Counted from the first letter of the stretch, positions 17,814 through 26,736 are shown. The stretch: 64,000 bases of DNA from SG-bin7 sp964498095 (GCA_964498095.1 CAZCFY010000013.1:57301-121300); one strand, 5' to 3'. Numbers and translations are program-made. The notes: a model not told the origin generated them from the sequence alone.

Positions 17814-18761
17814 TTAAAACTCCAATTTTTTAAGGGCATCCACTAATTCTTGCACGGCTTTAATAGAGTTATTAAGCATGCCGCGCTCTTTATCGTTGAG
17901 TTTTACTTCAATCACCTTTTCCATACCGTTTTTACCGAGCTTACAAAGCACGCCGATAAAAAGACCTTTCACGCCATATTCGCCTTCAAGCATAGCGGCG
18001 CAAGGTAAGATCCGGCCTTGGTCTTTAATGATCGATTCGGCCATTTGCACGGCGGATGCCGAAGGCGCGTAATAAGCCGATCCCGTTTTTAATAAGTTTA
18101 CGATTTCAGCTCCGCCCTTGCGAGTCCGGTCAACAAGTGCATCTATGCGTTCTTGGCTAAGCATTTCCTTTAGCGGTACACCGCCAACAGAACAGTGATT
18201 TGGCATTGGCACCATAGTGTCGCCGTGACCACCTAAAACAAAAGCCTGAATGTCTTTAACGCTAACTTTTAATTCTTCGGCAATGAAAGACTTAAAACGC
18301 GCACCATCTAGAACTCCGGCCATGCCAATTATTCTGTTACGCGGAAAGCCCGTAACCTCTTTTGCGACATAAGCCATAGCATCCAACGGATTTGACACGA
18401 CGATAACTACGGAGTTCGGCGCATATTTTTTAATATTTTCTGACGCCGTTTTTACGATCTTAGCATTTGTCGATAATAAATCGTCGCGGCTCATTCCTGG
18501 TTTTCGTGGAATTCCGGCAGTTATGATTACTACATCAGAATCCTTACAGGCCGAATAATCATCCGTACCGATAACATTCGAATCGAATAACTCCACGGGA
18601 CTAGCTTCAAATAAATCCAGAGCCTTGCCTGCCGCCGCACCTTGATTAATATCAATTAAAACGACATCTCCAAGTTCTTTTTGCGCCGCCCAATGCGCGC
18701 AAGTTGAACCAACGAATCCTGCTCCTACAACTGTAATTTTATGTCTTCCGTTTAATGCCAT
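17814..18761 (-). CDS. mdh: Malate dehydrogenase (LDH-like type)
   Basis: NAD-dependent oxidation of malate to oxaloacetate. A 315-aa protein of the LDH-like MDH group: Rossmann motif VVGAGFVGS, substrate-binding loop GIPRKPGMSRDDLL with the Arg that selects malate over lactate, VVSNPLDAM, and the catalytic His in LGGHGDTMVP. Good AAGGAG ribosome binding site. It sits between icd and sucC with gaps of 9 and 3 bases. Confidence 0.96.
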   Translation of the reverse strand: MALNGRHKITVVGAGFVGSTCAHWAAQKELGDVVLIDINQGAAAGKALDLFEASPVELFDSNVIGTDDYSACKDSDVVIITAGIPRKPGMSRDDLLSTNAKIVKTASENIKKYAPNSVVIVVSNPLDAMAYVAKEVTGFPRNRIIGMAGVLDGARFKSFIAEELKVSVKDIQAFVLGGHGDTMVPMPNHCSVGGVPLKEMLSQERIDALVDRTRKGGAEIVNLLKTGSAYYAPSASAVQMAESIIKDQGRILPCAAMLEGEYGVKGLFIGVLCKLGKNGMEKVIEVKLNDKERGMLNNSIKAVQELVDALKKLEF

Positions 18762-18770
18762 ATTAGCTCC

Positions 18771-20015
18771 TTACATATTTTTAATAATTTCGCTGGCAAA
18801 CTCTGAACATTTAAGAAGAGTCGCACCTTGCATTTGACGATGAAAATCGTATGTCACGCGTTTGTTTTGAATCGCTTTGGCGATTCCTTTTTCGATTAAA
18901 TCCGCAGCGGGCTTCCAACCCATGTATTCTAACATCATCACACCCGATAAGATTACCGAGCCGGGATTTACTTTATCTTGGCCAGCGTATTTAGGCGCTG
19001 TTCCGTGCGTGGCTTCAAAAACCGCCATGCCGTAGCCGACGTTTGCACCCGGAGCTATTCCTAAACCGCCAACTTGGGCTGCCAACGCATCAGAGATATA
19101 ATCCCCGTTTAAATTCGGTAACGCTAGAACAGAATATTCATCCGGACGTAAAAGCGCTTGTTGGAACATGTTATCGGCGATGCGGTCTTTTATCACCACT
19201 TTGTTCGGTGGTGTTTTGCCGCCGAACTTTTCGCTGACTTCGGTTTCCGTTACTGTCATGTCGGCGAATTCCGCTTTCGCTAACTCATATCCCCAATCTT
19301 TAAACGCGCCTTCGGTGAACTTCATGATATTCCCTTTATGAACTAACGTCACACTGGGAAGTTTGTTTTCGATGGCATGTTCTATGGCCATTTTAATTAA
19401 ACGTTTAGAACCAAATTCGCTCATCGGTTTAATTCCGATGGCAGAATTTTCGCGAATCATTTTTCCGTATTTTTTGGCCACCGCGATAATTTCATTGGAC
19501 TCTGGCGATCCCGCCTTCCATTCCACACCCGCATAAACGTCTTCGGTATTTTCGCGGAATATTATCATGTTAACTTTTTGCGGTTCAGTGACTGGCGCCG
19601 GTACACCCTGATAATATTTTACCGGGCGCACGCAACCGTAAAGATCCAAATCTTTACGGAGAGCGACGTTTAAAGAACGAATTCCACCACCCACGGGTGT
19701 GGAAAGCGGTCCTTTAATCGCCAGGCGAAACTCCTTAATGGCTGCGAGGGATTCTTCGGGCAAAAACTGCTCGTAGGTTTTTACGGCTTTATCACCAGCG
19801 TATATTTCGCACCAATGAATTTTCTTTTTACCGCCAAAAGCTTTTTTAACAGCTTCATCAAAAACTCGTACAGAGGCGGCCCAAATATCGGGGCCAGTAC
19901 CATCGCCTTCGATAAAACATACAATTGGATTATCTGGAGTTTGAATTTTATTATTCGGAAGAACTTTAATTTTTTCGCCACCGCTAGGTACTTTGACCTT
20001 ATTGAAAGTTGCCAT
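18771..20015 (-). CDS. icd: NADP-dependent isocitrate dehydrogenase
   Basis: Converts isocitrate to 2-oxoglutarate. A 414-aa E. coli-type enzyme: FIEGDGTGPDI near the N terminus, the active-site Ser in GGIRSLNVALR, IFRENTEDVYAG, and HGTAPKYAGQDKVNPGS, where KY marks NADP use. The start at 20015 is chosen for GAGGAT 5 bases upstream; an in-frame ATG at 20027 lacks one. First gene of the TCA operon, with its promoter in the 103-bp gap to the divergent Mla operon. Confidence 0.96.
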   Translation of the reverse strand: MATFNKVKVPSGGEKIKVLPNNKIQTPDNPIVCFIEGDGTGPDIWAASVRVFDEAVKKAFGGKKKIHWCEIYAGDKAVKTYEQFLPEESLAAIKEFRLAIKGPLSTPVGGGIRSLNVALRKDLDLYGCVRPVKYYQGVPAPVTEPQKVNMIIFRENTEDVYAGVEWKAGSPESNEIIAVAKKYGKMIRENSAIGIKPMSEFGSKRLIKMAIEHAIENKLPSVTLVHKGNIMKFTEGAFKDWGYELAKAEFADMTVTETEVSEKFGGKTPPNKVVIKDRIADNMFQQALLRPDEYSVLALPNLNGDYISDALAAQVGGLGIAPGANVGYGMAVFEATHGTAPKYAGQDKVNPGSVILSGVMMLEYMGWKPAADLIEKGIAKAIQNKRVTYDFHRQMQGATLLKCSEFASEIIKNM

Positions 20016-20118
20016 AAATATCCTCAATTTAAAGGTGAATTAATTAACTTGAGTAAGACTAGCAGAAATTTTTAAGCAAAACTTTCTTTTTTTCAAATAT
20101 TTCCATACCATCTACAAC

Positions 20119-20883
20119 ATGGCGTCAGCACTCATCGAACTTAAAAGCGTGAACATGTCTTTCGACGATACGCCAATTTTTAAGCAAATTGATGTCGAAC
20201 TTTTTAAAGACGAAACTCTCGTCTTAATTGGACCAAGCGGCCAAGGAAAAACCGTTTTATTGAAGATGATGTGTGGATTATTAGAACCAACGTCGGGAGA
20301 AGTCTACTTTCAGGGCAAGGCCGCGCACGAACTGCGCGCCGCAGAGAAGGCTTCGCTTCTGCGCTCCATTGGGGTTTTGTTTCAAAAAAACGCTTTATTT
20401 GATTCACTTTCCGTCGGTGACAATATTGCATTTCCTTTACGCGAGACCACAGATAAGAGCGAGAAAGAAATCGACGCTGACGTAGATAAATATCTGGAAG
20501 CGGTGGGACTATCTCACGCCAAAAGCCTTTTCCCCGACGAAATAAGTGGGGGTATGCAAAAGCGTCTAGGTATTGCCCGCGCCTTAGCCTTAGAACCTAA
20601 AATTGTCTTCTATGATGATCCCACGGCAGGTCTTGACCCGATCACGAGCCGGAGTATCGTGGCCCTTATTTTAAATTTGAAAAAGCAATTTGGCTCTACA
20701 GTTGTTTCTATTACCAATGACATGAACCGCGCTTATCAGATGGCTGATCGCATTGGCATGGTTACGCAAGGTGAATATATTTTAACCGGTACTCCCACAG
20801 AGACAAAATCTCACCTTGATCCCCGGGTTCAGCAGTTTATTCACGGCCAAATTAATGGTCCCCTCACCACCGAGGCGAATTAA
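20119..20883 (+). CDS. MlaF-like ABC ATPase 1, degenerate catalytic residues
   Basis: A 254-aa ATPase of the phospholipid-transport (Mla/TTG2) type. Walker A GPSGQGKTVLL and the signature ISGGMQKR are canonical. Walker B reads VFYDDPTAGLDP, with Asp in place of the catalytic Glu, and the H-loop reads SITNDMN, with Asn in place of the switch His. It therefore probably binds ATP but hydrolyses it poorly at its own Walker site. First gene of the operon. No ribosome binding site is seen before the ATG, so a near-leaderless start is possible. It overlaps the next gene by one base. Confidence 0.9.
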   Translation: MASALIELKSVNMSFDDTPIFKQIDVELFKDETLVLIGPSGQGKTVLLKMMCGLLEPTSGEVYFQGKAAHELRAAEKASLLRSIGVLFQKNALFDSLSVGDNIAFPLRETTDKSEKEIDADVDKYLEAVGLSHAKSLFPDEISGGMQKRLGIARALALEPKIVFYDDPTAGLDPITSRSIVALILNLKKQFGSTVVSITNDMNRAYQMADRIGMVTQGEYILTGTPTETKSHLDPRVQQFIHGQINGPLTTEAN

Positions 20884-21611
20884 TGGTTAAATTTGTAAAC
20901 CTCGTTAAACGCTTTGGTCCTCGTACCGTACTTAAGGGAATAAATCTCGACATTAAAGAAGGTGAAATTGTTTTTATTTTAGGAACCTCCGGTACGGGTA
21001 AATCTGTTTTGTTAAAAAATATCGTTGGTCTTTTGCGCCCTGACGAAGGTGAAATTTGGATTGATGGCCAAGAGGTTTCAAAACTTACAGAAGAACAGTA
21101 TTTTCCGGTGCGAAAAAAATGTGGAATGGTATTTCAACACCCGGCTCTCTTTGATTCGCTCTCGGTTTTCGAAAACGTCGCCTTTGGTTTGCGCCGCCAT
21201 TACCGTGAATGGCCAGAGGAAAAAGTTCGGGACCGCGTACGCTATTGTTTAAATCTCGTTCATTTAAAAAATGTTGATGAAAGAATACCGCCAAGCTTAT
21301 CTTACGGCATGCAAAAGCGCGTAAGCCTTGCCCGCACTGTCGCCATAGAGCCGCGAATTTTACTTTTCGATGAACCCACAACAGGCCTTGATCCCATTAC
21401 AACTCACTCGGTAAACCAACTTATCTTAAGTCTCTCGCGCGAATTGAAAACGACTTCATTAGTTGTCAGCCACGATATGCAATGCGCCTTAGAAATCGCC
21501 GACCGCATAGTGGTATTGTCAGAAGGTCAAATCATTGACCAAGGTACTCCGGAACAACTTAAAAAAAGCACCGTTCCTTTAGTAAAGGATTTCTTACATG
21601 AAGTTCTTTAA
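20883..21611 (+). CDS. MlaF-like ABC ATPase 2, altered signature motif
   Basis: A 242-aa ATPase, paralogous to the gene before. Walker A GTSGTGKSVLL, Walker B LLFDEPTTGLDP with catalytic Glu, and H-loop VVSHDMQ are canonical. The signature is LSYGMQKR, in which the second-position Gly is Tyr. Its defects are complementary to those of ATPase 1, so a heterodimer would have one active and one inactive composite ATP site. Its last 14 bases overlap the first permease gene. Confidence 0.9.
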   Translation: MVKFVNLVKRFGPRTVLKGINLDIKEGEIVFILGTSGTGKSVLLKNIVGLLRPDEGEIWIDGQEVSKLTEEQYFPVRKKCGMVFQHPALFDSLSVFENVAFGLRRHYREWPEEKVRDRVRYCLNLVHLKNVDERIPPSLSYGMQKRVSLARTVAIEPRILLFDEPTTGLDPITTHSVNQLILSLSRELKTTSLVVSHDMQCALEIADRIVVLSEGQIIDQGTPEQLKKSTVPLVKDFLHEVL

Positions 21612-22380
21612 AAACGTGACTTCTATTGTTGATGATATCGGCGGTTGTGTTCAGTTTTTTGGAATGCTTTTGCAAACCGCATGGCGCAGCCCATGCACCG
21701 TACATCAAGTTTTTGAGCAAATTTGGTATGTAACTATCCAAAGCTTGCCAACAACCGCCATGGCGGGGTTTTTTGTCGGCTCTATCATGACGATTCAGTT
21801 TACCATGCAGATTCTGGAATTCGGCGCGCTTGGCTATCTTGGCGGTTTATCCACCAGCGCAACCGTGCGTGAAATTGGCCCTTTGCTCATCGCCTTTATG
21901 CTGAGTGGAAAAGTCGGTGCTTTTACCTCCGCAGAACTCGGAACAATGCGGGTAACCGAACAAATCGACGCGATTCGCTGTCTAGGAGCTAATCCATTAC
22001 AAGAAATTATTCTGCCGCGGTTTTTAGGAATTATTTTTTCCAGCTTCTTTTTGTTAACCGTGGGACTTTTGATGTCTATTTTTGGCGGTATGTTGCTCGG
22101 AATATTTTTTAGCGGGATAAACACCCAAGAGTATCTGCGCCATATTCCCAGCATCGTAAATATCAGTTCGGTAGGCCTTGGTCTTTTTAAATGTTTAGTT
22201 TTCGCTTTTCTTCTGGCGAGCATTTGTACTTATAAAGGTTATTTTGCCTCCGGTGGCGCCCGCGGCGTCGGCCGCGCCGTCGTCAGTACCGCCGTATTTA
22301 CGATGGTAGGTATCGTCGTCTTGGATTGGCTAACAAGTTTAATTGGCGAAGCGATCTTAAATTTTTATTTGGAGCTGTAG
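21598..22380 (+). CDS. MlaE-like permease 1
   Basis: A 260-aa inner-membrane protein with five to six hydrophobic segments and the MlaE core around residues 95-140: EIGPLLIAFMLSGKVGAFTSAE then GTMRVTEQIDAIRCLGANP, which includes the coupling helix that contacts the ATPase. Expected to move phospholipids between inner membrane and the MlaD ring. Its stop directly abuts the TTG start of a second permease gene. Confidence 0.92.
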   Translation: MKFFKNVTSIVDDIGGCVQFFGMLLQTAWRSPCTVHQVFEQIWYVTIQSLPTTAMAGFFVGSIMTIQFTMQILEFGALGYLGGLSTSATVREIGPLLIAFMLSGKVGAFTSAELGTMRVTEQIDAIRCLGANPLQEIILPRFLGIIFSSFFLLTVGLLMSIFGGMLLGIFFSGINTQEYLRHIPSIVNISSVGLGLFKCLVFAFLLASICTYKGYFASGGARGVGRAVVSTAVFTMVGIVVLDWLTSLIGEAILNFYLEL

Positions 22381-23154
22381 TTGGTAAATCAGATTGGCAT
22401 CCGTTTAATTTATGGTTTTGATTTTATCGGAGAACTCGTAACGCTACTCCTTGAAACCATTTATGCCGCATTAACCCCGCCTTATCGAATCCGCGACACC
22501 ATCAAACAACTGTATTTTGTCGCCAATCAAAGTCTCTTTATTATCGTCTTCTGTGTTTGCTTTGCCGCCGCCGTTACTATAATAGAAGCGTCATTTCACA
22601 TGAAAATTGTGATTCAAAACGATTCCATGGTTCCGGGATTTGCCGCTCTATTAATATTGAGAGAATTAGGCGCCGTGGTTTCGGCCCTATTACTTACCTC
22701 CCGCGTGGGCGCGGGACTTGCCGCCGAAGCCGGTACCATGAAGATCACCGAACAAATCGACGCCTACAAAATGTTAAACATGGATCCGATAAAATATATT
22801 GTGGCGCCACGATTTGTCGCCTGCCTAATTGGCGGCGGCATCTTAAGTATTATTGCCAATATTATTTGTCTCTATGGTGCCATGATCGTGAGCACGCTCA
22901 AGCTCGGCCACACGGTAGGTAGCTTCATCGGCGCGGTTACGGTGTTTGTGAAATTCCGCGACCTCGCTTTTGCTGCAATCAAAGGCGTTTGCTTTGGTGC
23001 TACGATCCCAATTTTTAGTTGTTTTTACGGTTTTCGCTGCAAAGAGGGGGCGGAAGGCGTGGGTCTGGCCACAACAAACAGTGTGGTTGCGACATCTGTT
23101 GCGATTTTAGTTATTGATTTTATACTCTCTTATGTATTTTCATTCTTTTATTAG
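22381..23154 (+). CDS. MlaE-like permease 2
   Basis: A 257-aa paralogue of the previous permease. The core reads ELGAVVSALLLTSRVGAGLAAE then GTMKITEQIDAYKMLNMDP. It starts at TTG immediately after the upstream stop, with GGAG about 8 bases before. Two distinct permeases and two distinct ATPases with a single MlaD argue for a hetero-oligomeric transporter rather than two separate ones. Ends 9 bases before mlaD. Confidence 0.9.
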   Translation: MVNQIGIRLIYGFDFIGELVTLLLETIYAALTPPYRIRDTIKQLYFVANQSLFIIVFCVCFAAAVTIIEASFHMKIVIQNDSMVPGFAALLILRELGAVVSALLLTSRVGAGLAAEAGTMKITEQIDAYKMLNMDPIKYIVAPRFVACLIGGGILSIIANIICLYGAMIVSTLKLGHTVGSFIGAVTVFVKFRDLAFAAIKGVCFGATIPIFSCFYGFRCKEGAEGVGLATTNSVVATSVAILVIDFILSYVFSFFY

Positions 23155-23163
23155 GAGTTTTTC

Positions 23164-23940
23164 ATGCGCGCCGAAACAAAAGTGGGACTATTATTTCTTG
23201 GCACCTTAGCGCTCATCGCGGCGTTCGCATATTACTTGGATGCGTTTAATCCATTCTCTAATACTCGGGATCTCTGGGTCGCCTATAATTTTGCCGGTGG
23301 AATTGAAGTTGGCTCGCCTGTGCGTGTTATGGGTATCAAAGTAGGAAAAGTAAAAGAAATAATTTTTGATCCCAATTTAAAAACCGAAAAGGGTGAAGAA
23401 GTAAAACTTAAAGTCAGAATCGGCATCGAAAAGAAAGCCTGGAACATTGTCCGTGAAGACAGCGAGTTCTATATTAACCTAGCCGGTGTGATCGGGGAAA
23501 AGTTTGTGGAAATTACTCCAGGCAGGGCCGAATCGGCAAAACTTCGCCCCAATTCCATCGTACGTGGAATCGATCCGCCACGTATCGACCAGCTTATTTC
23601 GCAAAGTTATGGCTTAGCGGGCAAAATCATGGACGTTATAAGCAAAAATGAGGGTTCCATCGCCGATACTCTTAAGATGGCCGACAAACTCGTTTCAAAT
23701 CTCAATTCACTGCTTACTCGCCTTGATAAAATGTCTAATAACGAAGACGCCAAGAAGATGATGAAAAATATCGTCATCATCACAGATGACATGGCTCATT
23801 TTACGACAGCCCTGCGCGATCCAAAATCCGAAAAAACTTTCCAGCTCCTACAAAAATTAATTTGGCGACTGGAAAACCTGGACGATAAAGCCCTTAAAAA
23901 GTTCTTCCAAGAAGAAGGTATAAAGGCTAAATTATTTTAG
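23164..23940 (+). CDS. mlaD: MlaD-like MCE-domain protein
   Basis: A 258-aa periplasmic lipid-binding protein anchored by an N-terminal helix (residues about 6-28, VGLLFLGTLALIAAFAYYLD). The MCE domain spans about residues 35-125 (GIEVGSPVRVMGIKVGKVKEI, then FYINLAGVIGEKFVEITPG). A long helical C-terminal part follows (residues about 150-255), which may form a coiled channel. AGGAG precedes the ATG. In Mla systems it forms a ring on the permease. Confidence 0.92.
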   Translation: MRAETKVGLLFLGTLALIAAFAYYLDAFNPFSNTRDLWVAYNFAGGIEVGSPVRVMGIKVGKVKEIIFDPNLKTEKGEEVKLKVRIGIEKKAWNIVREDSEFYINLAGVIGEKFVEITPGRAESAKLRPNSIVRGIDPPRIDQLISQSYGLAGKIMDVISKNEGSIADTLKMADKLVSNLNSLLTRLDKMSNNEDAKKMMKNIVIITDDMAHFTTALRDPKSEKTFQLLQKLIWRLENLDDKALKKFFQEEGIKAKLF

Positions 23941-23952
23941 AGGAGGCCTTGA

Positions 23953-24531
23953 ATGCGAATTTTTCTCCTAATAGCCATCTTTTGCGCCTCACAAGCCCAG
24001 GCCGCCGATAAATCCCGCTTAAGCAAGGAATGGTTTCAAGCCAAGCAAGCGGCTTCGGCCGATGAATTTCGCACTCTTCGCCGCGTAGGTATTGGTTCAA
24101 GCATCGGCGGGACTCACGGTATCGCCGGCATCAACCTTGATCTTAATTTTACGCAAGAAACCACCTTTGGTTTAGGCTACGGCTTAGGAAGTCCCTTCAA
24201 AGCTTTTTCGATGTACATTCGCCGCTACATGGGATCTAAATCTTTTTCTCCTTACTTTGCCGGTGGCTACGCCCGCTGGACAAACGACGGCGGCTCTCCA
24301 GTTTCCGGATCCACTCCCAACATTTTAGCCGACCGTTTTTTAACCGATGAGCAAAAGAAAACCGGCAAATTCCAAAAAAACTTCCTTTATCCGGCCCTCG
24401 GCATTCAATACAACCAATTAGGAGGCGATTGGGCCGGCTTGGCATTCGCCCTCGAGTTGGACTTCTTAGTTGATGTCGAGAACCTCGTCACCGGCACTAC
24501 CGGCGGCCTCAACTGCACTTACTTCTTCTAA
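23953..24531 (+). CDS. Outer-membrane barrel protein of the Mla operon
   Basis: A 192-aa protein with signal peptide (MRIFLLIAIFCASQAQA) and a Gly/aromatic-rich mature part with strand-like repeats (FGLGYGLGSPFKAFSMYIRR, SPYFAGGYARWT) that ends in TYFF, fitting a small barrel. AGGAGG precedes the ATG, 12 bases after mlaD. As last gene of the operon it could be the outer-membrane end of the lipid path, replacing MlaA, to which it shows no likeness. This role is inferred. Confidence 0.7.
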   Translation: MRIFLLIAIFCASQAQAADKSRLSKEWFQAKQAASADEFRTLRRVGIGSSIGGTHGIAGINLDLNFTQETTFGLGYGLGSPFKAFSMYIRRYMGSKSFSPYFAGGYARWTNDGGSPVSGSTPNILADRFLTDEQKKTGKFQKNFLYPALGIQYNQLGGDWAGLAFALELDFLVDVENLVTGTTGGLNCTYFF

Positions 24532-24570
24532 AAAGGTGCCCGATTTGGAAAAAGGTGCCCGACACCTTTT
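24530..24570. repeat. REP-like palindrome GGTGCCC...CACC
   Basis: AAAAGGTGCCCGA occurs at 24530 and again at 24550, where the second copy continues into CACCTTTT to make a hairpin: AAAAGGTG (24550-24557), loop CCCGA, CACCTTTT (24563-24570). It lies just behind the last Mla-operon gene and may also act as its terminator. The form (GGTG-x5-CACC between A and T runs) resembles dispersed extragenic palindromes seen in many genomes; only one locus is in the window. Confidence 0.5.
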
Positions 24571-24742
24571 CGAGTCCATGGTGCGTCAAAGCCACGAAAT
24601 ATGTCGATTTCCTCTTTGGATTTTTTCTTCTAATCATTCCTACATCCTAACTTCTCATTGAGAAAGGAATCAGGTGGCTCTCGTCGGTCATGTTTGTATT
24701 CGCAATTGGGTGGTAGATAATAAAGTGGTGACTTAAGTAGGC

Positions 24743-25717
24743 ATGGTAACTGCAAGATTTCGGATCATGAATATCGCCTCTCGCCTATACCAACTTAACC
24801 CCCAAGCAGCCGTTTTTTGTCTCTGTTTTTTCGTATATTTGGCACCCTCTGTTTCACAAAGCTCAGAGGCCTGTACCCAGCTTCTTTTATCTAAACCTGT
24901 GTTTATAACGTCAGATAAAAGTAAAATCGCCTACCGGTATTCTGGGAACAGCGACGCCGATACCGTGGTGATTTTTTTAAACGGCATCAATAAGAACTAC
25001 GATCAGTGGGATGGCGTAATCGCCAAAGCTTCCCAAGCGAGATCTGACCTTCAATTCATACAAGTTGATCTGTTCGGCCAGGGCAGAACTTCCGAGTTAA
25101 ATCCTTTAAAGGAAATTCCATTTCAAAAGCAAACCAAAATGCTCCGGGAACTCATTCATAATCTAATCCCCAGGGACAAAAAAATCTTTCTTGTCGGACA
25201 TTCTTATGGCGGAGGTATTGCGGCTAGGTTCACAAAGGAAAATTCTGCGAAGGTTGCCGGCCTACTCCTGATAGCGCCCTTCGTTGACTACCTGGAGGCG
25301 CACCAACCAATTTATGGAAATATTCTGGCCGTGAACAAATCAATCCTCGATTTTTGGGGAATGGGCCTTATGTATGAAAGTTATATGAATTGGGCTTCAG
25401 AACTTGGTATCCGTCAAACCTGGACCAAATATGCGGCCTACACACAAACGGCGGCTAATATGGCCGACGTCATTGCCTTAACTCATGGAGTTCGCTATTT
25501 AGGAATGACTGACGCCGTAAAAAACGTGGGTACTACTAAGATTAACCTCCTCGTTTCTGAACGCGATAAACTTATCCCAAATTCCGCACACCAGCTGCTT
25601 TGGAATAATGTTCCGGCGCTAAATCGAGGATTCATTGACGTTATTAATTCATCCCACGACTCCGTGACTGAATCGCCCGAACTCGTAGTTAACGCTCTTC
25701 TACTGGCGTTAAAGTAA
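24743..25717 (+). CDS. Exported alpha/beta hydrolase
   Basis: A 324-aa (or 316-aa, if it starts at ATG 24767) protein with a hydrophobic leader (FCLCFFVYLAPSVSQSSEA) and an alpha/beta hydrolase domain: nucleophile elbow GHSYGGG, Asp in SERDKLIP, His in NSSHDSV, and oxyanion region FLNGINKNYDQW. The likely triad is complete. Substrate unknown; lipid or peptide esters are possible. The start is uncertain because neither ATG has a good ribosome binding site. A strong terminator follows directly. Confidence 0.82.
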   Translation: MVTARFRIMNIASRLYQLNPQAAVFCLCFFVYLAPSVSQSSEACTQLLLSKPVFITSDKSKIAYRYSGNSDADTVVIFLNGINKNYDQWDGVIAKASQARSDLQFIQVDLFGQGRTSELNPLKEIPFQKQTKMLRELIHNLIPRDKKIFLVGHSYGGGIAARFTKENSAKVAGLLLIAPFVDYLEAHQPIYGNILAVNKSILDFWGMGLMYESYMNWASELGIRQTWTKYAAYTQTAANMADVIALTHGVRYLGMTDAVKNVGTTKINLLVSERDKLIPNSAHQLLWNNVPALNRGFIDVINSSHDSVTESPELVVNALLLALK

Positions 25718-25721
25718 AAAA

Positions 25722-25745
25722 AAACCCCGGTTTTGGCCGGGGTTT
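25722..25745. terminator. Strong rho-independent terminator
   Basis: AAACCCCGG (25722-25730), loop TTTTGG, CCGGGGTTT (25737-25745): a 9-bp GC-rich stem flanked by an A-run and T-rich sequence. It can serve both the hydrolase gene on the plus strand and the lysine-rich micropeptide on the minus strand. Confidence 0.85.
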
Positions 25746-25770
25746 CTCCTTAAGAAATCGCTACTAACGA

Positions 25771-25857
25771 CTACTTACGTTTTTTAGTAGTTTTCTTTTT
25801 CGTAGTTTTTTTCTTAGCAGCTTTTTTCTTCGTAGTTTTCTTTTTCTTCTTTGCCAT
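25771..25857 (-). CDS. 28-aa lysine-rich H1-like peptide
   Basis: An open frame with an excellent ribosome binding site (GGGAGGG, 6 bases before ATG 25857). It encodes MAKKKKKTTKKK at the start and TTKKRK at the end, built from blocks of KKK separated by TT or AA. Only Met, Ala, Lys, Thr and Arg occur. This matches the C-terminal tail of bacterial histone H1-like proteins without any folded domain, so nucleic-acid binding is the natural guess. The strong terminator immediately downstream supports a real transcription unit. Confidence 0.7.
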   Translation of the reverse strand: MAKKKKKTTKKKAAKKKTTKKKTTKKRK

Positions 25858-25992
25858 TTCAATCCCTCCCAGGATGATGGTTAACTTTCCTATAATCAGA
25901 TTGACTTATTTTAACTTCGCTCGTCAACAAATATTTTCAAATATTTTCACGAGAACACAATTTGCAGAAAAAATTTTCGGAGAAAACGAAAA

Positions 25993-26736
25993 ATGTTAAT
26001 CGCTTTTCTAATTTTTTTGTCCGGAAACTTCTTCGAACGACGAATTTTTTCGGATCTGTGCGCGGAAAACCTGATTTCACCGACGAAAAAAAAGTTATTT
26101 CAGTGGTTTTTCGTCATTTTCAAAATTCTTTTGGCATTTTTTCTTAAAAAATCTCTCCTTTTGGCATGGATTATGCTGTTGTTACCAGCTCTTAGTCTTA
26201 AATCTGTTTCATTTCAGATAAAATTTTCCCGTGAAAAGGCGTTTGAAGATCAATTCATTGAGTTTCTGAATTTATTTTTACTTTTTTTGAAGTCAGGAAG
26301 AAGCTTTTCCGTCAGTTTTCAGCTTAGCGTGGAAAGCTCTCCGGAAAAATACCGCCAAAAATTCAATGATCTCTACAATTTCGTCTTCTTCAACTCCAGA
26401 AATACTCGGGAACCGCGCACGTTGTTTCTAAAATCGGTAATTTCGGACCTCAGTCGTGCCGCCAAGGCTCCGCAAAATGCCAGCAAACTTGTCGTGAGTT
26501 TGCGTGATCGACTCAAATCACAACGAGAAATTCAGGAGCGCGCAAGCGTAATGACACAGACGGCGCGCACCCAAGCTTACTTTCTCTTGCCACTTTATCT
26601 TGGACTTTGTGGTTTTAGCGCTGCCAACTTTGGATTTTATGAGAATATTTCGTTGTATTTGTTGTCGGGTTGTCTTTTTTCCGCTGGTCTCTTATGGCTT
26701 ACACAAATTGGCAAGGATTTGTCGTGGCGAACGTAA
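25993..26736 (+). CDS. T2SSF-domain (TadB-like) membrane protein
   Basis: A 247-aa protein with hydrophobic segments near the N terminus and two at the C terminus around a helical cytoplasmic domain (residues about 85-195: FIEFLNLFLLFLKSGRSFSV..., KLVVSLRDRLKSQREIQERA). This is the plan of TadB/TadC and GspF platform proteins. The local sequence is unusually T- and F-rich compared with its neighbours. It lies apart from any secretion ATPase gene. GGAG lies 10 bases upstream. Confidence 0.65.
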   Translation: MLIAFLIFLSGNFFERRIFSDLCAENLISPTKKKLFQWFFVIFKILLAFFLKKSLLLAWIMLLLPALSLKSVSFQIKFSREKAFEDQFIEFLNLFLLFLKSGRSFSVSFQLSVESSPEKYRQKFNDLYNFVFFNSRNTREPRTLFLKSVISDLSRAAKAPQNASKLVVSLRDRLKSQREIQERASVMTQTARTQAYFLLPLYLGLCGFSAANFGFYENISLYLLSGCLFSAGLLWLTQIGKDLSWRT

